From the NCBI RefSeq assembly GCF_018294505.1, contig NC_057812.1, positions 59,252,687 through 59,316,686 of the forward strand: DNA of 64,000 nt, written 5' to 3'. The stretch's first letter is position 1. Every line of letters begins with the position of its first letter. The notes under the pieces were generated by a model. The model made no database searches. It saw nothing but the letters and a program-made list of their open reading frames with translations, and had not been told where the DNA came from. Below, one piece after another: positions 1 through 10,379 of the stretch. The position numbers were made by a program, and so were the translations under genes. This DNA is from Triticum aestivum. Lineage: Eukaryota; Streptophyta; Magnoliopsida; Poales; Poaceae.

Positions 1-711
1 AAACAGGAAAGAACCCGCAGCATTGTGCCTTAGTCTCACCAAACACTCGTCCGAGCTGGAATGAACCTGGAACTATATTTGATGTTTATGGATTAAGAAG
101 AATATATCTTCAGAGTTACTATGTTCCACGGTGTATAAGACCTATATATTTCGTTTCAAGTAAAACTTCTTACAGTTCCGTCATAAATCTTCATCGGACT
201 CGTCGTAAATCCATCACATATTTGGTTATGCTAGTCTCATGGGAACTTTGGAAGTATTGAGCTATGGGGTGATGGGGAGCCACTGTCTTCTCCAAGAGTG
301 AGAAAATTGTGTATATGATTTTCCAATTTTTCATGTAAAACAAGTAAATAACCAACAATTAGTGTTTATCCAAAGGGAGGAAGTAGTAGATGAAGAACTT
401 TGAAGTTGGAATGAACATAGGACAACATATGATGTCTATGGATTAAGAAAAGGCAAATCTTCACAGACAATCTACCCCGAAATATATAAGACATGTAGAT
501 TTGTTTTTAAGTAAAAAATTTGGAAGTTTGAACAAGTTAATAACAAAATGGTATTGCACTAGCCTTTTTTAATATAAACTTGGCCAAACTTAAAATCTAC
601 AACCCTCATAAATCGAAAACCTGATATCCAATTCGGCTCTGGGGAGTATTTCATCCTACGTGCCAAAAATGTTTTTTTGTAAATATAGAAAAAGTATGAA
701 CAAATTTGGAC

Positions 712-1002
712 ATGTATGTATTCATGTCCAAATATTATCTGCAAATGTTTAGGGGGGAACCCTCGTATGAATGCATTCAGTTTTCCCTCGATCACTCTCT
801 CTTTGCTTCGTCGTTCAAGGGAATTTATTACGAGACGTCATGGGTTAACCCTGAAATGAGGGAGGGACTACTTGAGAGGTTGGTAGGATCCAGGTTACTG
901 GCGAGCAACTGTGGTGCTCTTATAGAAGCGGTTTCCAAACATGAAAGAGACACCATATTGTGCCTTAGTCTCACCAAACACTCTTTCGAGCGGAGAATGT
1001 AG
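712..1002 (+). other. Coding-like open frame, unrecognised
   Basis: An open frame of 96 codons runs from an ATG at 712 to a TAG at 1000-1002. Its last third lies in the repeat that is also present at position 1, and in that copy the equivalent frame hits a stop after ten codons. I recognise no domain, signal peptide or membrane segment. It could be a terminal exon of a decayed gene or chance. The disruption in the sister copy argues against a functional protein. Confidence 0.15.
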
Positions 1003-1058
1003 CAGATTAATAACTCTGGAACTGGAATGAACCTGGAACTACATTTGATGTTTAGGGA

Positions 1059-1250
1059 CACTGGCGGAGCTATGTACAATGCTGGAGGTGCCACAGCCCC
1101 CCCCCCCCCCCCAGCTTTGACTAGTTTGTGAATAAATTTCTTTGGGGATGGCTGAGATTAAATAAATAGGATGTTTTTGCTCCTGAAAATTGGTGTTTTA
1201 TCTTTTTGCCCCCCCCCCCCCCCAAACATCCTCGCCTAGCTCCGCCACTG
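1059..1250. mobile_element. hAT-type MITE with 8-bp target duplication
   Basis: The element is 192 bp. It begins CACTGGCGGAGCTA and ends TAGCTCCGCCACTG, an inverted pair of the CAGTGGCGGAGC type common in plant hAT elements. It is flanked by identical 8-bp copies of tttaggga at 1051-1058 and 1251-1258, the duplication size of hAT transposases. The inside holds two long C-runs and no ORF, so it is non-autonomous. It interrupts the second copy of the surrounding repeat, which gives the empty-site sequence. Confidence 0.85.
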
Positions 1251-1575
1251 TTTAGGGATTAAGAAGAATATATCTGCAGAGTTACTATGCTCCACAGTGT
1301 ATATGACCTACATGTTTCATTTTAAGTAAGACATCTTAAAGTTTCGTCCCAAGTCTTCGTCAAACTCATCGTAAAGCCATCACATATTTGTTGATGCTAG
1401 TCTCATGGGAACTTTGGAAGCATTGAAGGAGCTAGGGGTGAGTGAGAGCCATTGCCTTCTCCAACATTGAGAAAATTGTGTATATAATCTTAAAAAATTC
1501 ATGTAAAAGAACCAACAATTAGTGCCCCCTACCTAGCAGTTAGTGTGTGCCCTCCCCCTCCCTAGTTTTTTATAA

Positions 1576-2524
1576 GAGAAAATTATACTTTTACTCCCTC
1601 AACTCTTATCGGAGTCTAGATTTGGCCCCTCAACTCAAAAAATGGATAACTTGCACCCTCAACTACTGAAAAGCGGGCAAGGTTCATCCCTGGGCTCGGT
1701 TTTGACCAGCTTTCGTGCTGACTCGCCATGGTTTTGACAGTCTTGACTCAAATTCGTATAATTATTTCAAATCTGTGAATCTCTTTGAAATTCACGTAAT
1801 TTTTCAAGTCCACTTACCTTTCCCAAGTTCACATATTTTTTTTCTCATGTTCTTTTTTCCAAATCCGTGTTTTTTTATATTGGTGTAATTTTTTCGAATC
1901 TGCATATTTTTCCAAGTTCGCATATATTTTTTCTAATTTACGTACTTTTTCAAATTTGTGAACTTCTTAAATTTCAAGTAATTTTTCCAGGTTCGTCTAA
2001 TATTTTTAAATTCATGTACTTTTTTATTATTCATTTACGCTATTTCGAAAAAGTTCCTGAATTTGAAAAAATTCATGAACTTAGAAGAAGTAGGGGGTTT
2101 CAAAAAAAAACATGAACTTGAAAAAAGTACGCGGATCTAAAAAATGTATGCAAATTTTAAAAAGTATGTGGGTTTGAAAAAAATACGTGATGAGAAAAGT
2201 AATTGAACTTGAAAAAACTATGTGATTTTCAAAAAAGCTGATGGATTTAGAAAAAGTATGCAGATTTGGAAAAAGAATCATGAACTTGAAAAAGTATGAT
2301 AATTTCAAAAAAGTTCATGAATTAAAAAAAATTCCACATATTTGAAAAGAGTAAGCGAATTTGAGTTAGCACTGGTCAAAATCGAGGTCTGCACTAAAAC
2401 CGGTCAAAACCGAGACCAGGGGCGAACCTTGTCCGGTTTCAGCAGTTAGGGGTGCAAGTTGTCTGGTTTCAAAGTTGGGGAACAGATCTAGACTCAGCCA
2501 AAAGTTGAAGAGTATATTTTTCTC
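1576..2524. mobile_element. Mutator-type MITE with ~150-bp inverted ends
   Basis: The 949-bp element starts GAGAAAATTATAC and ends with the complement GTATATTTTTCTC. The inverted arms extend about 150 bp and share blocks such as 'gagtctagat', 'caacttgcacccc' and 'ctcggttttgacc'. The flanks are tttttataa (1567-1575) and ttttgataa (2525-2533), a 9-bp duplication with one mismatch, as expected for Mutator. The interior is an AT-rich degenerate array ('ttttccaaattcg' on the left, its complement on the right), so the whole element could fold into one hairpin. No transposase is present. Confidence 0.8.
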
Positions 2525-2533
2525 TTTTGATAA

Positions 2534-4330
2534 AGCTTAGATGGTGGCCAAAGAAGTTGAACTCTGTAATGCCGCGAGAGTAGTCTTTTACTCTGGATGA
2601 CCATACTTGTAATACTTGAAAACTCTTTTTTATCAATGAGATGAACCAAAAGTTTTGCCTTCGTTTAAATGTTTTTGGTACGTGGTGACATGCTTATCTT
2701 GGTATGCAAAGGATGATTATTTGTTAGTAGCACTATAAATATGCCAGCAAGCCTCCCTCCTTGTGCCGTGAAAAGAAATTTTACCGTGTGAAACTGATGG
2801 CTTTCGGGGACACGAAGAATGTGAGGCAGGTCGTGTGAGGTGAGGAGACGCCCAAGTTGACCAGCTGGAGCAGGTCAGGCAGGTAGACAAATGAGAAGCA
2901 CTACGTCAGCGAACATCTCGATATATAGCATTGTTTGAACGTGTAGAGGTGATGTGTTGGTCCGTCACCACCGAGGACTTTACAGGACAATTGATCCATT
3001 AGACGAACCAAACTTTGGGTAGGTACACAAGATTATTAAAAGGTGCAACTCTAAGCGAGCAACTCTAGAACAAATTAGGGAATTATTATGTCGAATAAAA
3101 TGCAGATGTTCAATCTGAATGACATGAAAAAGAAAACACACCGGAATAACAATGTCATTAGCAGAAAATATGAGAAAATTGATCCATCACAATAAAAGTG
3201 CTGGTTTTCTATGGATGACACTGCTATTTGTGGTGGTGTTTTGCATTTCATCCGCTCAATCTGAAGGAAGACCTAAAAACCCACGCCCAACTTATAAACC
3301 CAACCAAAAAGAATAGTTAGAGCCGGTTTTGTGTGCTAGCCCAGTAGTTTGTATCGCGAGACAAAGAGAAGAAATACAGAGACAACAAGGCACGACATAT
3401 GCCTTTGGCCAAAGGATTTTCGCGTGCATGTGTGCTTGTGTTTTTTCATGTGATTAATCCGTTGGCGAATCCCAACATGCTCTAGAAAAGCAAAAAAAAA
3501 AAATCACATTCAGGTGAAATCGTCAAATGAGGTAGTCCTAGTACTTTACAAAATGCTTCCACAAGTCCCAATCTCTTTCCCCTAGTTTAATCGCCACGTC
3601 ACGTAGCTGCACTCGCTGAAAACCTTAAACTTATGCATTCTACCTAAACCACTCCGGCGGCATCTTCCACGACGTGCAGCACGTAAGCGTCACTGTCACT
3701 TGCACGTCCCAAGCGTTTTCCACCAACAGTGATCCGTCTCTCTCGTTGATTGATTAGCCTCTGCTGATAACAAAAGCTGCATCAGCATTTAGTATCACCT
3801 CTCACCCTTGTCGTGGCAAAGTTGCGATCTAGGAGTAGATTGCACGGCTGGCGGCGGTACGGTTTGCACGCATGGTTTGATTTGCCATGTTTACAGAAAG
3901 GTACGATCTACAGTTTGTCGAAAGTACAGTAAGAATTTCTTGTTAGCCCATCGACAATGCAAAGTGCTTACGTAGGTGCTTAGAAAAACTAAGCCAATTT
4001 TTGATTAACACCAGAAAACATGCACCCCGCTAGTTCTATATATACTAATGCACTTAAAAAACAAGCAGTGTTTCTTTTACCTGGTGGCATAATTCATCTG
4101 CCCCTCCTCTCCTCCAGTACATTCCCCTCACACGTAAAAAAACCAATGAAAAGAACCCATCACACGTCTCGCAATCCTCAACCCTCTCTCTTCTCCCTTT
4201 TCCTCACGGCCGGCCCTGACAACATGTATACAAGATGAATCGCCTGCCACACACACACACGAAAATGGCGATTCAAGATTCATCCACGGCTCAAGAGATC
4301 AGAAACATGTAATGGATACTAGTAAAATGC
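2534..4330. other. Intergenic, no supported feature
   Basis: AT-rich unique-looking sequence with no sustained coding frame and no terminal repeats that I can pair. A short (CA)n run sits near 4247-4260. Confidence 0.5.
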
Positions 4331-4461
4331 CCATGCATTTCACGGAACATCAAGATTAGACGGCGACGGCAGCGGCCATCACACCAGATTGTTCCATGGC
4401 CTTCTGGATGCGGCGGGAAAAGATAAGGCTGATTGTGAGAGGCAAGGAGTTGTTTGTAAAT

Positions 4462-4529
4462 ACGGCCGCAAAGGCAAGCACGACCGCGGCTATGGAACTA
4501 CGGCCGCAAAGGCAAGCACGACCGCGGCT
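4462..4529 (+). repeat. Exact 30-bp direct repeat
   Basis: The 30-bp string beginning acggccgcaaaggcaagcac occurs at 4462-4491 and again, unchanged, at 4500-4529, separated by 8 bp (atggaact). The period is 38 bp. It lies just upstream of the decayed ORF at 4532 and probably arose by local slippage or repair. Confidence 0.85.
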
Positions 4530-4531
4530 CC

Positions 4532-5452
4532 GTGAAGAAGGACGAGCCCGCATCGCCACCGCGTTGGGCCCCCGCGCCGCCCGCGTTCTCCATCGCGCCC
4601 ACGGCCGCCGGCGAGCGCGACCGGCACTACATCGAGGCGGCCGTATGCCGCCATTATTGGGAGACGAGGACGCCGCTACCCTGGAGCGACGTCCACCTCC
4701 CCAACAACTGGCACTTGTCAGCCGACCGCGTGCCGATCCCGCCGGTCCCGCTGAGCGGCCGTGCGCGCCGCCGCCGCCTCCTCCCGGACGACCTCTACTA
4801 CGACGAGAGGTACGCCCCCGACTCGTCATTGTGGGCCACTTGGTTCCGCGATGAGCACGACATGCGGCGGGCGTCCTTCTTCGCCGGCACGTCGACGGGG
4901 CCGCGACGGCCACGTGAGCACCGGGTGGCTCCCCAGGCGCGCGGCGTACGCGGGTGCGAGGAGGCCCGTCTCATCTCCATCGCCACCCCCACCTCCTCGC
5001 ATGACAGCGGAGGAGGAGGCCCGTCTCATGGCACGTGTGCTGGAGGACTCCATGCACACGCACGACGAGCGCCAATGGGAGGGCCTCGAGGAGATGACGG
5101 CCCTCTCCGCGGCTGGCGACGTCGCCATCCCCGAGCTGGAGATGGTGCCAAAGGAGGAGGTGGTGGAGGAGCCGCCGGTGGCCGCGTTCCACCCGGGCCT
5201 GTGGGCCAGGGGTGGAGTTGGTCGTGCACCGCAGAGCAGATGGCGGCCGCCGTGGGGGGGGGGGGCGTGTAGTGGTGCCCCACGCCGCCGCGGTCACTGG
5301 AGCGGGATGCCTCGCCACGGGAGGAGGTGGTGCAGGCACCTGCCACCTTCCAGCCTGCTGCCCCCGTGCACCACAGACCGCCGACCCACCTGTGGACGCC
5401 GCCGGACTACGTCGACCTCGTCAGCGACGACGACGACACCGGCGGCCACTGA
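4532..5452 (+). pseudogene. Frameshifted ORF of a repeated grass family
   Basis: The first frame (from 4532) reads a charged, proline-rich region, then RHYIEAAVCRHYWE, DVHLPNNWHLS, RRRRLLPDDLYYDERYAPDS and WFRDEHDMRR. The reading then moves to another frame for EEEARLMARVLEDSM, QWEGLEEMTALSAAGDVAIP and AAFHPGLW, returns for GQGWSWSCTA, and ends with PPDYVDLVSDDDD before a TGA at 5450-5452. At least two frameshifts are needed. The pattern resembles a highly repeated Triticeae ORF family of unknown function that usually lies in transposons; that family link is from memory. GC is far higher than in the flanks. No catalytic motif is visible, so I give no function. Confidence 0.5.
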
Positions 5453-6338
5453 AGACGGCAATGGCCACGACATCGATGGGCGCGGCAGGAGCGCGCGGGT
5501 AGCAACTTTTATTTTGTTTTTATGTTAATTATGGAACTGAGCCGTTTAAGTGGACCGTCAAACTGGGCCGTTTTGTGGCCGTGACCCCTAAATATGTTTT
5601 AAGTTTTTTTTAACTGTGTTTATTTACCTTTTTAGGTAGTTTATTTAAGTTTTTTTGTTTTCTTTAATCACGTCCACCCCGGACATGATTTGGTGTGTGG
5701 CCGCGCGTTGGGCGCACCCTCGACCCAATGAACGAACGCGGACATGGGTGAACCCATTGCCGCCTTAAAGGGACAAAATCCTGCCAAACCGGACGTCCGT
5801 TTAGGATCATGCTGTGGAGTTGGCCTTATAGGAGTATTGTCAATCAGACCGTGAACATCGGCAGACACGTACGTATGTAGTGCAGTTGTTGGCATATCTG
5901 AAGTCTGCACTGTTCACAGCCAGATTTGGGTTGGGAATTGAACCTGGATTTGAAATCAAATCATGTGGTCCGCTCAGCTTAGATATGGGGGAGTCTTTTC
6001 ACGGGTGACGCCGTGCTGACGCCATCGCAGAGCAGCCGCAAGCCGCACGAGTAGCAGACGCCAATTAGTTTTTCTTTTTCCTTCCGAGGATCAGCAGAGC
6101 AGAGGCCAAATAGGAGCCGCCTTCCCCGTCAGCGCAAACTTTGGTTCCCACTCACCAGACGCCGCGTGGGGCAGCCTTGCCGGGCGGTCGGGCCCGCGCG
6201 TCAGACACCCTAAACCCACCCACCCACCCACCCACCCACCCCTGGTGCGGTGCGCTTGGAGCCGCCAGCCCCGGGCCCACCCGTCGGCCAACGGGGCTGC
6301 TATCTCCACGAGGTGCGAAAAGGCAATGCCACGGACGC
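5453..6338. other. Intergenic; transposon-like tail then gene-proximal DNA
   Basis: About 5500-5830 is T-rich and then carries GC-rich phrases ('ggacgtccgttt', 'tgtggagttggcctta') typical of the ends of repeated grass elements that carry ORFs like the one upstream; no matching left end is visible. From about 5990 the sequence becomes GC-rich, as expected approaching the 6PGDH promoter. No coding frame is supported. Confidence 0.4.
6215..6243 (+). repeat. (CCCA)n microsatellite
   Basis: About seven consecutive CCCA units lie some 100 bp upstream of the inferred 6PGDH transcription start. The tract may be length-polymorphic. Confidence 0.9.
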
Positions 6339-6345
6339 TATTTAA
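6339..6345 (+). promoter_or_regulatory. Candidate TATA box of the 6PGDH gene
   Basis: TATTTAA sits in a GC-rich context and is followed about 30 bp later by a pyrimidine-rich stretch (from about 6380, 'cgctctccaatcgcatcc') that would suit a plant transcription start and 5' leader. It is the only TATA-like string at a sensible distance from the inferred 5' exon. Confidence 0.45.
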
Positions 6346-6592
6346 CCAGGCTCGAGGGGGGGCGAGGAGGGGTAGGTGGTCGCTCTCCAATCGCATCCGC
6401 AAAACCAACACTCGTCTTCCTTCCTCCCTCGACCAGCGCAGGCGGATCTCATCCCATCCAAGGCAGGCAGGCAGGTCAGGCAACTCGTCCCCTCCCCTCC
6501 CGAATCTCGTCCCCTCGTTTGTTTCTTTTGCTTGTGCCCCGACCGATCTCCGTCGCGAGCCCCCAGCCCGTGCCCGAGCGAGGGTTCCGTCG

Positions 6593-7604
6593 GTGAGGCA
6601 GGCAGTAGCTAGATATTTTATCTGGGCGGGCCGCCGGCGGTGCGTGTTCTTTCCTACTCTTAGGGGCGGGCGGGCGACTGAAGCTGAGCCACGCGGTGGC
6701 TGGCTCAGATCCATGCGCTACCTGACGAAGGGAGCACAAGTTGACTCACTGACGGCATGGAATCTCGCGCCCAACCACCGACCCACTGGACGGGCCAGCC
6801 AAGCTCAATAAACGCGGCCATGGCAGTTGAATTGGTCGGCTGACTGAATCGCCCGACAGGCAGGAACACTACTTGTCCAGCGGGTCTACGTAGCCGTGGT
6901 CGGGGTCTCGAGGATGCAGCGTAGCCTGTTTATCTCTGTTTCCCCTGTTTTTTGTTTTGCATAATCGATCAAGCTGAAACCGTGCCCTCTGGCGCTGGAT
7001 GGCAATTGTGCTGTCTTGTGCGCGTGTCGCTACTAGCAGGAGCATCCACCCGAGCAGCAACCATAGGATTTCTGCCTGTGCTCTACTGTCTGACCTCATG
7101 GGCCATGGATGATTGACCCGGAGGGCTACAGATTATGTTTGAGCATACTATCGGTTTCTTGAGTGAATCATGTGGCTCGCTCAACCATGTGGGCGATGCT
7201 GTCTGAATCGGTTCTCATCTTCTTCTGAACCATGTTGCTGTTGGCCATAAGAAGAAGAAGAAGAAGATGTATTAGTTAGTTATGGATTTGGATTTGGCGT
7301 GTGTTTAATATCTTGACCGCATAAGCTGCTGCCCGCCCTGTTGCATCTGTCCTCTGAATATTGCATCTACTCCAGTTTGACATTCCTGACCTTGCATTCA
7401 GTTGCCCACCGGCCACTTTGTGGATATAAGTTTTCTGAATCCTCTATTCTCTGCAAACAATTAGTCAGAGTGAAGCTTGGTCTTGCGTCTAGTGCGTATG
7501 CATCATCATTTGGTCTCTCTAGACAGGCTGTTAACCTTCTACTAGTAAGATATGCATAAATAAATTGTCTAACTAACTTTGTGTTTGGTGGATATCTTTT
7601 TCAG
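6593..7604 (+). other. Inferred 5'-leader intron of the 6PGDH gene
   Basis: A pyrimidine-rich tract ending in tttttcag (AG at 7603-7604) stands only 7 bp before the ATG, which strongly suggests that a leader intron ends there. The best donor is CG|GTGAGG at 6592/6593, giving an intron of 1012 bp. Other GT sites exist, so the donor is less certain than the acceptor. An (AAG)n run lies at 7249-7267. Plant 6PGDH genes with an uninterrupted coding region often have such a leader intron. Confidence 0.55.
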
Positions 7605-7611
7605 GTACGAG

Positions 7612-9051
7612 ATGGCTCTCACCAGAATTGGTCTTGCTGGCCTCGCCGTCATGGGGCAGAACCTCGCCCTCAACATTGCGGAGAAAGGGTTCCCCATCTC
7701 TGTCTACAACAGGACCACCTCCAAGGTCGATGAGACTGTTCAGCGCGCCAAGCTAGAAGGAAACCTTCCTCTCTACGGTTTCCATGACCCTGCATCCTTC
7801 GTCAACTCCATTCAGAAGCCACGTGTCGTCATCATGCTTGTCAAGGCCGGTGCCCCGGTTGACCAGACCATTGCAACGCTCGCAGCACACCTGGAGCAGG
7901 GCGACTGCATCGTTGATGGAGGGAACGAGTGGTATGAGAACACGGAAAGGAGGGAGAAGGCGATGGAGGAGCGTGGACTCCTCTACCTCGGGATGGGTGT
8001 TTCCGGAGGAGAGGAGGGTGCCCGCCATGGCCCATCCATGATGCCTGGAGGCTCACTGGAGGCATACCAGTACATTGAAGACATTCTTCTCAAGGTGTCT
8101 GCTCAGGTCCCTGACAGCGGCCCGTGTGTCACATACATTGGGAAGGGTGGATCCGGAAACTTTGTCAAGATGGTTCACAATGGCATTGAGTACGGTGACA
8201 TGCAACTCATTGCTGAGGCGTACGACGTTCTCAAGTCGGTTGGGAAGCTCACAAACGGTGAGCTGCAGCAGGTTTTCGCCGAGTGGAACAAGGGTGAACT
8301 CCTCAGTTTCTTGGTTGAGATCACTGCTGATATCTTCAGCATCAAGGATGACCAGGGTGAGGGCTACTTGGTCGACAAGGTCCTGGACAAGACCGGGATG
8401 AAGGGAACCGGGAAGTGGACAGTGCAGCAGGCTGCTGAGCTCTCTGTGGCTGCTCCTACCATTGAGGCGTCCTTGGATTCCAGGTTCCTCAGCGGGCTGA
8501 AGGATGAGCGTGTCGCGGCTTCCAAGATCTTCCAGGGTGACTACTCCAGTGGCGAAACTGTCGACAAGGCACAGCTGATCGAGGATGTGAGGAAAGCCCT
8601 CTACGCCTCCAAGATCTGCAGCTACGCCCAGGGCATGAACATCATCAAGGCCAAGAGCACGGAGAAAGGATGGGGCCTCAACCTCGGCGAGCTGGCCAGG
8701 ATCTGGAAGGGTGGGTGCATCATCCGCGCCAGCTTCCTGGACCGCATCAAGAAGGCCTATGACAGGAACGGTGAGCTCGCCAACCTCCTCATCGACCCCG
8801 AGTTCGCGCAGGAGATCATGGACAGGCAAGCCGCATGGAGGAGGGTCGTCTGCCTCGCCATCAACAACGGCGTCAGCACCCCTGGCATGTCCGCGAGTCT
8901 GGCCTACTTCGACTCCTACCGGAGGGACAGGCTCCCTGCCAACCTCGTCCAGGCCCAGAGGGACTACTTCGGGGCGCACACCTACGAGAGGGTTGACATG
9001 CCCGGCTCCTTCCACACCGAGTGGTACAAGATCGCCAACTCAAAGATCTAA
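7612..9051 (+). CDS. 6-phosphogluconate dehydrogenase, decarboxylating
   Basis: A 479-residue protein, full length for the family, in one uninterrupted exon. It oxidises 6-phosphogluconate with NADP+ to ribulose 5-phosphate, CO2 and NADPH in the oxidative pentose phosphate pathway. The N-terminal Rossmann motif is GLAVMGQNLALN (about 10-21). The SGGEEGARHGPSMMPGG substrate loop lies near 130-147. Catalytic and substrate residues sit in FVKMVHNGIEYGDMQ, with K186, H189, N190 and E193. The family signature DKTGMKGTGKWT is near 258-269. There is no plastid transit peptide, so it is the cytosolic type. It ends NSKI; a terminal SKI is a known peroxisomal signal in Arabidopsis PGD2, so dual cytosol and peroxisome location is likely. 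I chose the ATG at 7612 (context gagATGGCT) because the frame upstream of it crosses the inferred splice acceptor. A damaged relative lies at 44.0 kb. Confidence 0.97.
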   Translation: MALTRIGLAGLAVMGQNLALNIAEKGFPISVYNRTTSKVDETVQRAKLEGNLPLYGFHDPASFVNSIQKPRVVIMLVKAGAPVDQTIATLAAHLEQGDCIVDGGNEWYENTERREKAMEERGLLYLGMGVSGGEEGARHGPSMMPGGSLEAYQYIEDILLKVSAQVPDSGPCVTYIGKGGSGNFVKMVHNGIEYGDMQLIAEAYDVLKSVGKLTNGELQQVFAEWNKGELLSFLVEITADIFSIKDDQGEGYLVDKVLDKTGMKGTGKWTVQQAAELSVAAPTIEASLDSRFLSGLKDERVAASKIFQGDYSSGETVDKAQLIEDVRKALYASKICSYAQGMNIIKAKSTEKGWGLNLGELARIWKGGCIIRASFLDRIKKAYDRNGELANLLIDPEFAQEIMDRQAAWRRVVCLAINNGVSTPGMSASLAYFDSYRRDRLPANLVQAQRDYFGAHTYERVDMPGSFHTEWYKIANSKI

Positions 9052-9905
9052 GATGCTGCTGCTGCTCTACCAAGAGACGGTCCATCAGGTTTCGTCTTCT
9101 CGGTATCCTTTGTAGCTGCCAGTCATGAGTCCTTTTCCTGTAGGGGAGGAACCGCCGTTTAATTTTTATTATTTGAGTAACGAGTCCTGTATTTATTTTC
9201 TACAAGGAGATCACATATTCTCTCCAGTCTCCACTACTTCCATGTGATTGATCAACCCTGGAGGGAAGACATTGCCATTCTGAATTAGTTTGAATAAATG
9301 TGTTTTTACCTACCTGTGTTTGATAGCCAATGGTCCTGTTTTCTCAAGTTTGCTTTATGAGCAGAACCCCTGCTTGTTGCTTGTTTGGTGTGTCATGATT
9401 CTCACAAAATTTTGTTGCTGTCTCTTGTGTCTATTGTAGCATGTGACAAGTCCTTTTTTGTTTGGAAGATAGGCCATGTTTGCCTACCCAATTGTGAACA
9501 CACTGTCAAAAAAGGAAGTTCCAACTGTGAACGTAAGTAATCATGAAAGGGGTGGTTGTATCATTAGCCTCTATGTAGTTCCAAGATCATATTTAGTTCA
9601 AAGATCAGAGCTATGGTAGAGAAGCTCTGTTTGACTGACTGGAACCAGAGTCCAAGTTTTGTCGAACTTTGTTCTAAACTGGCTCATTTCGACAAAATAT
9701 TACGGTAGTTATAGCACCCAAGTTTCATCCGAGATCGACCCATTTATGCTCGCGACTAACTTCCATCTAATTGCTGGAGTGTATATATGCTGGACTAAAC
9801 TGTCCTTGATTGCCGATCATCAGCGCTCAGTCTGATCAGGGCGTCTCCTGGTGCTGTCATGCAAAGACAGCTCTTCTGTGGATCAGTGTCTCCTGTCCGC
9901 TTCAA
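9052..9905 (+). repeat. 6PGDH 3' UTR and flank, copy A of a segmental duplication
   Basis: This stretch is repeated with good similarity at 40128-41060 and in part at 44965-45085. Shared landmarks include 'ctctaccaagagacgg', 'gagtccttttcctgtagggg', 'tccatgtgattgatcaac', 'gtgtttttacctacctgtg' and 'tatatatgctggact'. Because it starts directly after the stop codon, copy A is the one attached to an intact gene. Confidence 0.85.
9293..9298 (+). terminator. Candidate poly(A) signal of 6PGDH
   Basis: AATAAA lies 242 bp after the stop codon, followed by a T-rich stretch. The same motif is kept in the duplicated 3' flank near 40.4 kb. It is the first canonical signal downstream of the gene. Confidence 0.55.
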
Positions 9906-10092
9906 TAGAAATCTATCTATAATCTTCTAGTTCTAGTAGAATCAAGGAGACAAATTACAAATTATATGCCGGGTCAAAGATTCGCCAAAAAGAAAAGGAA
10001 ACTCGTTCAAGGAAGCATCACCTTGCCGGTGAATGCACTCGGTGCTTAACTATGAAGAGGGATGAAATTGAAAAAGAAACAACTACTGAATC

Positions 10093-10320
10093 GCTATGTC
10101 CAGAGAGATGCAAGAAAGCATGACAGAGGAACTTAACGATGTATGGTCATGGCATCGAAGGGATGAGCTTCTTCCATATCGAGGTTCCGGAGATGGAAGT
10201 ATCGGATACCCCACGCCTTGCGGTGGTGACTGTCCGTGGCAACAGCCGAAATCATCTCCGATGAGCTCAAACACTTTTTCAAGGTCAACTGGGATTGGCA
10301 AGTAACCCCCCTCGCTGGTG
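10093..10320 (+). pseudogene. Retroelement ORF fragment, DUF4283-like
   Basis: Two frames give FFHIEVPEMEVSDTPRLAVV and then AEIISDELKHFFKVNWDWQV, separated by a frameshift. The order and wording recall the DUF4283-type N-terminal region of zinc-knuckle retroelement proteins common in Triticeae; that assignment is from memory and weak. There is no zinc knuckle nearby and no start codon in context. It sits between two copies of the 6PGDH flank, so it may be an insertion that came with the local duplication. Confidence 0.3.
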
Positions 10321-10379
10321 TGGCCCTGTTTATGTATTTTTCGTACTGGATCATGCACAGTACAGTTCTTGTGTTACAT

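Larger units (their letters stand above)
1..1530 (+). repeat. Degenerate three-copy repeat block
   Basis: The segment at about 1-364 recurs at about 940-1530, and a shorter piece recurs at about 402-530. Shared landmarks are 'ttagtctcaccaaacact', 'tggaatgaac', 'tatggattaagaa' and 'accaacaattagtg'. The second long copy is split by the MITE at 1059-1250. The copies differ by many substitutions and small indels, so the duplication is old. I do not recognise the family. Its left edge lies outside the window. Confidence 0.6.

Noticed and set aside
4356..5346. Several minus-strand open frames opposite the 4.5-kb ORF
   Set aside because: GC-rich shadows of the plus-strand family ORF, low-complexity Arg/Pro/Ala, no motif.
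8053..9015. A 320-codon open frame antisense to the 6PGDH gene
   Set aside because: It is the mirror of a GC-biased third-codon pattern in the real gene. The plus strand carries a full conserved enzyme, and the antisense product has no recognisable motif.
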